The notes beneath the pieces were generated by a model. It did not search any database and was not told the DNA's origin. It worked only from the letters and a program-made list of their open reading frames with translations. Both the position numbers and the translations under genes were made by a program. Below, piece by piece: positions 57,161 to 64,000 of a stretch of 64,000 nt of DNA. Each line of letters begins with the position of its first letter. Positions within the stretch are counted from its first letter, which is position 1. Source of the stretch: a secondary endosymbiont of Heteropsylla cubana (GTDB taxonomy: Bacteria; Pseudomonadota; Gammaproteobacteria; Enterobacterales; Enterobacteriaceae); contig NC_018420.1 in NCBI RefSeq assembly GCF_000287355.1, positions 496,001 through 560,000 of the forward strand. Reading direction: 5' to 3'.

Positions 57161-57350
57161 TAGATTTTTCCTTCTCAGTTAATAAGGTTTTTATGCGAGC
57201 AATATTATTGCGTGCTTGCCTTAATAGGTGAGTTTCGCGAAGATGATCTCTAGTTGTCTGCATACGTAGATTGAATTGTTCATGTAATAATTGAAGTAAT
57301 TCGATGTTTAGCTCTTCTGCATTTTTTTTTCGTAGTTTATGTGATTTCAT
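57117..57350 (-). CDS. rpmC: 50S ribosomal protein L29, C-terminally extended
   Basis: Protein at the rim of the peptide exit tunnel, near the binding site of trigger factor and SRP. It has 77 residues, against 63 in E. coli. Homology covers MKSHKLRKK through RIKTLLTEK and stops there. The last 14 residues (from EKSNERK on) are hydrophilic and read through into the rpsQ start in a different frame, so the ancestral stop seems lost. The start overlaps the rplP stop by one base (TAATG), indicating coupling. Confidence 0.95.
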   Translation of the reverse strand: MKSHKLRKKNAEELNIELLQLLHEQFNLRMQTTRDHLRETHLLRQARNNIARIKTLLTEKEKSNERKNAHTAGSSNQ

Positions 57351-57760
57351 TACATCACCGTTTTAGTTATAAAGATTGTCTTTATTGGCAACTTTGCTGA
57401 TGCTAACTTACAAGCTTCTCGGGCAAGTTCTTCAGGAATGCCTTCCATTTCGTATAAGATTTTACCGGGTTGAATTAACGCAACCCAGTATTCCACGTTA
57501 CCTTTACCTTTACCCATACGTACTGCGAGGGGTTTTTCACTGATTGGTTTATCTGGAAAGATTCGGATCCAAATTTTTCCTTGACGTTTAATTGCACGTG
57601 TCATGGCGCGGCGCGCTGCTTCAATTTGACGAGCAGTTAAACGACCACGATCAACAGCTTTGAGACCAAAAGTACCGAAGCTAACATTTTCATTTGATGC
57701 AAGACCGCGGTTTCGTCCTTTATGCATTTTACGGAATTTTGTACGCTTTGGTTGTAACAT
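57350..57760 (-). CDS. rplP: 50S ribosomal protein L16
   Basis: Large-subunit protein near the A site and peptidyl transferase centre. It has 136 residues as in E. coli, with [19 protein letters not shown] and RVGKGKGN-type region (here [13 protein letters not shown]). It lies 12 bp after rpsC and is joined to rpmC by a one-base overlap. Confidence 0.98.
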   Translation of the reverse strand: MLQPKRTKFRKMHKGRNRGLASNENVSFGTFGLKAVDRGRLTARQIEAARRAMTRAIKRQGKIWIRIFPDKPISEKPLAVRMGKGKGNVEYWVALIQPGKILYEMEGIPEELAREACKLASAKLPIKTIFITKTVM

Positions 57761-57772
57761 AAGCGCCTCTCT

Positions 57773-58471
57773 TTACTTGCAGCCTTTACGTTGCTGCTTT
57801 TTTGGCTGAGCAGTAGGTTCTGGATATTCAACAGGCGCTATACCACCTAAGATCTCACCCTTAAAGATCCATACTTTTACACCTATAACACCATAAGTAG
57901 TGTGTGCTTCAGAAGTATTAAAGTCGATGTCGGCACGTAATGTATGCAACGGAACACGACCTTCTCGATACCATTCGGTACGTGCAATTTCAGCACCACC
58001 CAGACGTCCGCTTACTTCAACTTTAATTCCTTTAGCGTTAAGGCGCATGGCGTTTTGTACAGCACGCTTCATTGCGCGACGGAACATAACGCGACGTTCT
58101 AATTGTGAAGAGATGCTATCAGCAATCAATTTAGCGTCTAGTTCTGGCTTGCGGATTTCAACGATATTAATTTGTGCGGGTACGCCAGCGATATCTGCTA
58201 CGAGCGTACGTAGTTTTTCAACATCTTCACCCTTTCTACCTATCACAATTCCCGGTCGAGCAGTGTGAATTGTTACACGAATACTCTTGGCTAGACGCTC
58301 TATTACTACGCGAGATAGAGAAGCTTTCGATAATTTTTTTATTAATAATTGACGAACTTTAAAGTCGCTGTCAAGGTTATCAGCAAATTCTTTGCTATTT
58401 GCATACCAGGTAGAATTCCAGGATTTTACAATACCAAGACGCATACCATTAGGATGTACTTTTTGACCCAT
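57773..58471 (-). CDS. rpsC: 30S ribosomal protein S3
   Basis: Small-subunit head protein at the mRNA entry channel. It has 232 residues (E. coli 233). The KH domain motif [10 protein letters not shown] and the C-terminal [20 protein letters not shown] are present. The start at 58471 (MGQKVHPNG) is set by homology with GGAG upstream; the longer frame to 58495 would overlap rplV. The rplV stop lies 17 bp upstream. Confidence 0.98.
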   Translation of the reverse strand: MGQKVHPNGMRLGIVKSWNSTWYANSKEFADNLDSDFKVRQLLIKKLSKASLSRVVIERLAKSIRVTIHTARPGIVIGRKGEDVEKLRTLVADIAGVPAQINIVEIRKPELDAKLIADSISSQLERRVMFRRAMKRAVQNAMRLNAKGIKVEVSGRLGGAEIARTEWYREGRVPLHTLRADIDFNTSEAHTTYGVIGVKVWIFKGEILGGIAPVEYPEPTAQPKKQQRKGCK

Positions 58472-58488
58472 TGCTAGTCTCCAGAATC

Positions 58489-58830
<342 letters not shown>

Positions 58831-58837
58831 CTAAACC

Positions 58838-59116
58838 TTAGCGCTTTTTAGCCTTTTTATCAGCTGCATGGCCACGATAAGTACGTGTCGGTGCGAATTC
58901 ACCCAACTTGTGACCGACCATTTCATCGCTGACAAAAATGGGTATATAATGACGACCATTATTGACAGAGATGGTCAAACCGACCATATTTGGGAAGATC
59001 GTTGAACGACGGGATGAAGTACGAATAGGTTTTTTATCACCGTTTTCCACTGCTTTCTCTACCTTCTTTAGCAAGTGCAGGTCAATAAATGGACCTTTCT
59101 TGAGAGAACGTGGCAT
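58838..59116 (-). CDS. rpsS: 30S ribosomal protein S19
   Basis: Small-subunit head protein that contacts A-site tRNA and S13. It has 92 residues as in E. coli, with [18 protein letters not shown] and the C-terminal [22 protein letters not shown] precedes the ATG at 59116. Confidence 0.98.
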   Translation of the reverse strand: MPRSLKKGPFIDLHLLKKVEKAVENGDKKPIRTSSRRSTIFPNMVGLTISVNNGRHYIPIFVSDEMVGHKLGEFAPTRTYRGHAADKKAKKR

Positions 59117-59132
59117 GGTTTATCCTCTAATA

Positions 59133-59957
59133 TTATTTGCTACGGCGACGACGTAGAATAAACTTGTCAGTACGCTTATTGCTACGGGTTTTCTTACCTT
59201 TTGTCTGAATACCCCATGGGGTTACCGGATGTTTGCCAAAGTTACGACCTTCACCACCACCATGTGGATGATCTATCGGGTTCATGGCCGTACCGCGAAC
59301 AGTTGGACGAATTCCACGCCAACGGTTAGCACCAGCTTTACCCAGCGCACGTAGTAGGTGTTCAGCATTTCCTACTTCACCTAAAGTAGCGCGGCATTCG
59401 GATCGAATTTTTCGCATTTCCCCGGAACGCAGACGCAAGGTAACATACGCGCCATCACGGGCTATTATTTGAACATAAGCTGCGGCGGAACGCGCCAATT
59501 GACCACCTTTTCCGGGTTTCATTTCAACGTTATGGATAGTTGAACCAATTGGTATGTTGCTCATTGGTAAAGCATTACCAGGTTTTATTGCGACATCTAT
59601 TCCGGATTGGATTTCATCACCAGATTTTAATCCTTTTGGTGCTAGAATATAACGACGTTCACCATCTTTATATAACACCCGAGCGATGTTAGCAGATCGG
59701 TTGGGATCATATTCCAGATGTTCTACGATTGCTGGAATATTATCCTTGTTGCGTTTAAAATCAACTAGACGATATCGTTGTTTATGTCCACCCCCTATAT
59801 GGCGAACGGTGATACGTCCATTGTTGTTACGTCCTCCCGATTTACTAAGAGTTTCTAATAATGGGGCGTAAGGTTTCCCTTTATATAACTCAGAATTAAC
59901 CACCTTAATAAGATGGCGGCGACCTGGGGATGTCGGCTTGCATTTTATAACGGCCAT
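59133..59957 (-). CDS. rplB: 50S ribosomal protein L2
   Basis: Core large-subunit protein needed for subunit association and peptidyl transfer. It has 274 residues (E. coli 273). The catalytic-region signature [17 protein letters not shown], with the conserved histidine, is intact. Central residues [16 protein letters not shown] are also conserved. A strong GGAGGA site lies before the ATG at 59957. Confidence 0.98.
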   Translation of the reverse strand: MAVIKCKPTSPGRRHLIKVVNSELYKGKPYAPLLETLSKSGGRNNNGRITVRHIGGGHKQRYRLVDFKRNKDNIPAIVEHLEYDPNRSANIARVLYKDGERRYILAPKGLKSGDEIQSGIDVAIKPGNALPMSNIPIGSTIHNVEMKPGKGGQLARSAAAYVQIIARDGAYVTLRLRSGEMRKIRSECRATLGEVGNAEHLLRALGKAGANRWRGIRPTVRGTAMNPIDHPHGGGEGRNFGKHPVTPWGIQTKGKKTRSNKRTDKFILRRRRSK

Positions 59958-59973
59958 TTTATCTTCCTCCGAC

Positions 59974-60276
59974 TTAGTCGGTTTTGCCGATCAAGTCTAG
60001 TGTTTGGCCTTTTTTTAGCGTAATATACGCTTTTTTCCAATCACTCCGACGACCTGTACGCTGTCGATTACGTTTTAGTTTACCTTTCACAATCAGAGTA
60101 CGTACATTGTTTACTTCTACAGAAAACAACCTATTTATAGCAGTTTTAATTTCTAATTTTTTAGCATCTTTAGCTACCTTGAATACGATAGTATTATGTT
60201 TTTCTGTTTCGGTAGAGGCTTTTTCAGAGACATGGGGTATGTGCAGTACTTTTAGAATCCGTTCTTCATAAATCAT
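59974..60276 (-). CDS. rplW: 50S ribosomal protein L23
   Basis: Exit-tunnel protein and docking site for trigger factor and SRP. It has 100 residues as in E. coli, with [19 protein letters not shown] and [17 protein letters not shown]. Its start overlaps the rplD stop by four bases (ATGA), suggesting translational coupling. Confidence 0.97.
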   Translation of the reverse strand: MIYEERILKVLHIPHVSEKASTETEKHNTIVFKVAKDAKKLEIKTAINRLFSVEVNNVRTLIVKGKLKRNRQRTGRRSDWKKAYITLKKGQTLDLIGKTD

Positions 60277-60878
60277 GCGAGCATCTCCTCCACTTGCTTA
60301 ATAGCATCGGCTGTCATAAGCACTTTATCAAAGGCGATTAGACACATTGGATTGATATCATTAGCCTCGCGTACATCTACTTTATAGAGGTTACGCGCTG
60401 CTAAGAAAAGGTTTTCATCTATATTTTTAGTAATGATTAACACCTCTTCTAATGCCATGTTTTTTAATTTTGTTACTAAAAGTTTAGTCTTTGGTGCTGT
60501 AATAGTAAAATGCTTAACAGCAATTAATCGATCTTGACGTACTAATTCAGATAAAATGCTTTTTACTGCTCCCCGATACATTTTTTTATTTACTTTCTGA
60601 GTATGGTCTTGTGATTTAGCGGCAAAGGTAACTCCGCCAGAGCGCCATATTGGACTTTTTACGCTTCCAGATCGGGCGCGACCGGTACCTTTTTGACGCC
60701 AAGGTTTTTTTCCAGAACCAGTGACTTCTGATCGGTTTTTTTGAGCACGCGTCCCCTGTCGCGAACCTGCTGCATAAGCAACAACAACTTGATGGATAAG
60801 TGCTTCGTTGAAGTCACGTCTAAAGGTGGTTTCGGAAACACTTAGGGCGCTTTGAGCGTCTTTTAAGGCTAATTCCAT
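60273..60878 (-). CDS. rplD: 50S ribosomal protein L4
   Basis: Tunnel protein and, in E. coli, the autogenous regulator of the S10 operon, acting on both transcription and translation of the leader. It has 201 residues as in E. coli. The extended loop [19 protein letters not shown] and [15 protein letters not shown] is intact. Its possible target is the leader upstream of rpsJ. Confidence 0.97.
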   Translation of the reverse strand: MELALKDAQSALSVSETTFRRDFNEALIHQVVVAYAAGSRQGTRAQKNRSEVTGSGKKPWRQKGTGRARSGSVKSPIWRSGGVTFAAKSQDHTQKVNKKMYRGAVKSILSELVRQDRLIAVKHFTITAPKTKLLVTKLKNMALEEVLIITKNIDENLFLAARNLYKVDVREANDINPMCLIAFDKVLMTADAIKQVEEMLA

Positions 60879-60894
60879 TCGTATCTCCTTGACG

Positions 60895-61524
60895 TTACGC
60901 CTTTACAGCTGGTTTAACGATTAGGTTACCACCGATTGCTCCTGGGACAGCACCTTTTATTAGCAGTAAGTTGCGTTTTAGATCAATACGTATTACTTTT
61001 AGGCTTTGAATGGTTACACGCTCGTTACCTAACTGACCTGCCATTTTTTTTCCTCTAAAAACTTTTCCTGGGGTTTGATTTTGCCCAGTAGAACCTGGAA
61101 CGCGATGAGATAATGAATTTCCGTGAGTAGCATCTTGAGTTCGAAAGTTCCATCGTTTTACAGTTCCGGAAAATCCCTTACCTTTCGATATACCAGTTAC
61201 ATCAACTTTTTTTACGTTTCTAAATAGTTCTACGGTAATTTTATCTCCAACTGTTAGTGTTTCGTCTTCTTCGAGACGAAACTCCCACAAACCTCGCCCA
61301 GGTTTAACTTCAGTTTTTGCAAAATGACCTGCTTCTGATTTTTTTATCCGGTTAAGTTTTTTAGTTCCAACGGTAACTTGAATAGCTCGGTATCCATCAT
61401 TTTTCAAGTTTTTTATTTGAGTGATGCGATTTGTGTTTATTTCAATAACAGTAATAGGGATAGAAATTCCATCTTCAGTGAAGATGCGAGTCATGCCTAA
61501 TTTACATCCGATTAAACCTTTCAT
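60895..61524 (-). CDS. rplC: 50S ribosomal protein L3
   Basis: Assembly-initiating large-subunit protein whose loop reaches the peptidyl transferase centre. It has 209 residues as in E. coli. Blocks [33 protein letters not shown] and [18 protein letters not shown] are conserved. The last includes the Gln that PrmB methylates in E. coli; prmB itself is not in the window. Confidence 0.97.
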   Translation of the reverse strand: MKGLIGCKLGMTRIFTEDGISIPITVIEINTNRITQIKNLKNDGYRAIQVTVGTKKLNRIKKSEAGHFAKTEVKPGRGLWEFRLEEDETLTVGDKITVELFRNVKKVDVTGISKGKGFSGTVKRWNFRTQDATHGNSLSHRVPGSTGQNQTPGKVFRGKKMAGQLGNERVTIQSLKVIRIDLKRNLLLIKGAVPGAIGGNLIVKPAVKA

Positions 61525-61559
61525 TATTATTGCAACCTCTCAATCGTATTATGAACTGA

Positions 61560-61886
<327 letters not shown>

Positions 61887-61887
61887 T

Positions 61888-61985
61888 TATTGATAAACGT
61901 AAAAAACCAACCGCCACCCCCTCTAGCATAGTTAATCAGAGAAGTGTCATTGTTCAGGGGGCATCCCCAAGTGGGGGATCTTGTA
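61888..61985 (-). promoter_or_regulatory. S10 operon leader with attenuator-like hairpins
   Basis: Minus-strand leader of rpsJ. CCCCCT (61961-61956 side) can pair with AGGGGG (61922-61917 side), and ten bases later comes a run of six U (61906-61901), as in an attenuator. A second compact hairpin, ATCCCC/GGGGAT with a 5-base loop, lies at 61963-61979. These are the only GC-rich elements in the region. In E. coli L4 controls this operon through leader hairpins; equivalence is inferred from position and form, not from sequence identity. Confidence 0.5.
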
Positions 61986-62768
61986 AGCTGGCTTAACTAC
62001 TGTTCTGTTCTTGAGCAGATCTATGCTATATAAAAAATTTGACTCTATAATTTAGATCAGCTTTTGTTGGATGAATATGAATATACCAAAACAAAAGCTA
62101 TTATACGCAGATTTATATTAGGAATCAAGGTTGGTAAAAGTAATTTTAGTTTAGATAGAGAAAGTTTATTGTAAGAGTATGTATTTTGAAAAAAATTTCA
62201 ATACTAAAAATAATCTAAAGTATACAACTATGTTAAAGTGTTATTCAAATAGTTTAGATCAATATCATTAAAGTGTTTTTTTAAAGTTTTTAATTTCTTA
62301 ATCTAAATACAATTTTTTAATTATTTAATTATAATTTACATTATGCTTATAAAGCATTTTCTAAAGTTTAATAAAGACTAATAATCTACATAATTCCTAG
62401 TGAAGTGGTGTTTTTTTTTGCGTAAAATTGTAGTAGATATTTTAAAAGTTTTTTACGTTCCATCTTGGAATTAAAGTACTATGAAAGTGATGGTTAGATA
62501 TAAAAAAATAATTTAAATTAATAATTTAATACATCAGTTAGCCTCATAACGCTTTTACTTTTATGATTAAAACGTTATTACAATATCTTAAATTTTAATT
62601 TGTACATTTATTAGAGTTGATCGAGGTGCTCCCATGAATAATGTGATTCATTTTATTTGTTTAAAACTATGTTATAGTCTTGATTGTGGTGTTTCAGAAA
62701 TGGGTTAAGAATTTAAAATAAAGAAACTATTAATTAAGTGATGAAATTCTTCATTTTTCGAAAAATAC

Positions 62769-62805
62769 AAACTCTCTACTTTTTAGAGAGTTTTAGAATA
62801 TTTTT
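62769..62805 (+). terminator. Orphan terminator-like hairpin upstream of rho
   Basis: AAACTCTCTA (62769-62778) and TAGAGAGTTT (62784-62793) form a perfect 10-bp stem with loop CTTTT, followed by TTAGAATATTTTT. No gene ends nearby. A TATAGT box lies about 100 bp upstream (62673-62678), but its -35 is poor. It may be a leftover of trxA or end a short untranslated transcript. Confidence 0.4.
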
Positions 62806-63141
62806 AATGGTATAATATTCTTATTATATAGATTTCTAGCATCTAACAAATCTTTATTCTATAAGCATTTGTTGATTAGTGGGAGAGTAATAAGTTTTTT
62901 TTCTTATCTCGATGGCTAGACGCCTATCAAGAACCATGCTAATTTTATATTGATAAACTTTACTTTATTTTATTTTTCAATCAGGTTTTTGATTTAAATT
63001 CAACTTCGATTTTAATAATTGTTTTTTTAAAAATGTTAAATGGGATCTATGAGTTTTGAGCTCATAAAAATTTATTTATATTTAGCTATAAAGGTTTTAA
63101 AAAGATCTTAAATATTTTTTCTTTTTTTTATGCGCTAGAAT

Positions 63142-63169
63142 TTGTTTTTTTTAATCATCATTCTATAGA
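63142..63169 (+). promoter_or_regulatory. Possible rho promoter
   Basis: TTGTTT (63142-63147) and TATAGA (63164-63169) are separated by 16 bases, about 107 bp before the rho ATG. The -10 lies within an inverted repeat ATTCTAT/ATAGAAT. Confidence 0.35.
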
Positions 63170-63275
63170 AATAGATAGAATGTAAATTAAATCTCATAGA
63201 ATTAGGCCGGCTTTAGATTACCATACTATCCACAAAATCAGTTCAAGATATACCTCAAGTTAAGAACCCACCATT

Positions 63276-64000
63276 ATGAACCTTACCGAATTAAAAAATA
63301 TGCCAGTTTCAGAGCTAGTGACCCTTGGTGAAAATATGGGACAGGAAAACCTAGCCCGCATACGTAAACAAGATATTATCTTTGCTATCCTTAAACAGCA
63401 TGCTAAGAGTGGCGAAGATATTTTCGGCAATGGTGTACTAGAAATCTTACAAGACGGATTTGGTTTTCTCCGGTCTAGTGACAGCTCTTACCTTGCTGGT
63501 CCTGATGATATCTATGTTTCCCCTAGCCAGATTCGCCGTTTTAATTTACGTACAGGTGATACTATTTCTGGTAAGATTCGTCCTCCAAAAGAAGGCGAGC
63601 GTTACTTTGCTTTATTAAAAGTTAATGAAGTCAATTATGATAAACCAGAAAATGCCCGCAATAAGATTTTATTTGAAAACCTAACACCGCTACATGCTAA
63701 TTCGCGTTTGCGCATGGGGCGTGGTAACGGATCTACTGAAGATCTTACTGCAAGAGTGTTGGATTTAGCTTCACCAATTGGTCGCGGACAGCGTGGGTTG
63801 ATTGTAGCGCCTCCAAAAGCTGGAAAGACTATGCTTTTGCAAAACATCGCTCAAAGTATTGCCTATAATCATCCAGATTGTTTATTAATAGTTCTGTTAA
63901 TTGATGAGCGTCCAGAAGAAGTAACTGAAATGCAACGCTTGGTAAAGGGGGAGGTAATCACCTCTACTTTTGATGAGCCTGCATCTCGTCATATTCAAGT
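63276..64000 (+). CDS. rho: Transcription termination factor Rho (5' part)
   Basis: Hexameric RNA-dependent ATPase that ends transcription. About 241 of the expected ~419 residues lie in the window; the gene runs off its end. The N-terminal helix bundle ([19 protein letters not shown]), the cold-shock-like primary RNA-binding domain ([19 protein letters not shown]), and the Walker A region ([10 protein letters not shown]) are present, followed by [13 protein letters not shown]. The residues before the ATG (CAAGTTAAGAACCCACCATT) match the E. coli rho leader closely. One change from E. coli in [11 protein letters not shown] (Glu to Gly) is noted. It is divergent from rpsJ. Confidence 0.98.
   Translation, partial: MNLTELKNMPVSELVTLGENMGQENLARIRKQDIIFAILKQHAKSGEDIFGNGVLEILQDGFGFLRSSDSSYLAGPDDIYVSPSQIRRFNLRTGDTISGKIRPPKEGERYFALLKVNEVNYDKPENARNKILFENLTPLHANSRLRMGRGNGSTEDLTARVLDLASPIGRGQRGLIVAPPKAGKTMLLQNIAQSIAYNHPDCLLIVLLIDERPEEVTEMQRLVKGEVITSTFDEPASRHIQ

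Larger units (their letters stand above)
61991..63275. other. Divergent spacer between rpsJ and rho
   Basis: About 1.3 kb with no intact gene. In E. coli trxA and the leader peptide rhoL precede rho; no thioredoxin motif (WCGPC) was found. It contains an orphan terminator-like hairpin (62769-62793), an inverted repeat ATTCTAT/ATAGAAT (63160-63181) and a probable rho promoter. Confidence 0.6.

Overview
The window looks like part of the chromosome of a gammaproteobacterial (Enterobacterales) insect endosymbiont in an intermediate stage of genome decay. The 16S rRNA gene, the protein sequences and the operon leaders are all of the Escherichia coli/Sodalis type. Coding DNA fills only a little over half of the window. 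The rest is extremely A+T-rich sequence without intact genes. Intact genes have normal family lengths, and several dead genes can still be read by colinear comparison with E. coli proteins. I recalled the reference proteins and family facts from memory and ran no alignment or database search. Host and species cannot be named from this window.

Layout. Bases 1-7.7 kb: no intact gene. It holds wrecks of sucC and sucD (succinyl-CoA synthetase) and two inverted copies of a ~280 bp non-coding repeat, one of them inside the dead sucD. 7.7-11.9 kb: fabB (+) and pepB (-), far apart. 11.9-19.9 kb: empty DNA, then the decayed thiamine transporter operon thiBPQ. 20.0-22.1 kb: rRNA promoter, leader with boxA, 16S rRNA, tRNA-Glu and terminators; the 23S and 5S genes that normally follow are absent. 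22.1-28.9 kb: ndh, a small YfaE-like ferredoxin gene and tRNA-Ile2(CAT), separated by kilobases of empty DNA. 28.9-33.3 kb: pgk-fbaA and pssA. 34.9-39.8 kb: leuS-lptE-holA-nadD in E. coli order. 41.5-44.6 kb: mrdA-rodA. 45.6-48.2 kb: gyrA. 48.2-61.9 kb: the complete S10, spc and alpha ribosomal protein operons (28 genes, all on the minus strand) with secY, rpmJ and rpoA. 63.3 kb to the end: the 5' part of rho, running off the window.

How it works together. The retained set covers translation (16S rRNA, ribosomal proteins, LeuRS, two tRNAs), transcription (RNA polymerase alpha, Rho), replication and topology (HolA, GyrA), protein export (SecY), rod-shape wall synthesis (PBP2, RodA), outer membrane LPS assembly (LptE), phospholipid and fatty acid synthesis (PssA, FabB), lower glycolysis (Pgk, FbaA), NAD synthesis (NadD) and a simple respiratory NADH dehydrogenase (Ndh). 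Lost functions seen as wrecks are the succinyl-CoA synthetase step of the TCA cycle and ABC import of thiamine. Regulation of the ribosomal operons is still visible: an alpha-operon S4 target leader, the spc promoter and a putative S10 leader.

I found no CRISPR array, prophage, intact transposase, secretion system or obvious new multi-gene system. The most noteworthy items are the dispersed inverted repeat inserted in sucD, the readable pseudogene operons, the split rRNA operon, and small deviations in GyrA, LeuRS and L29.
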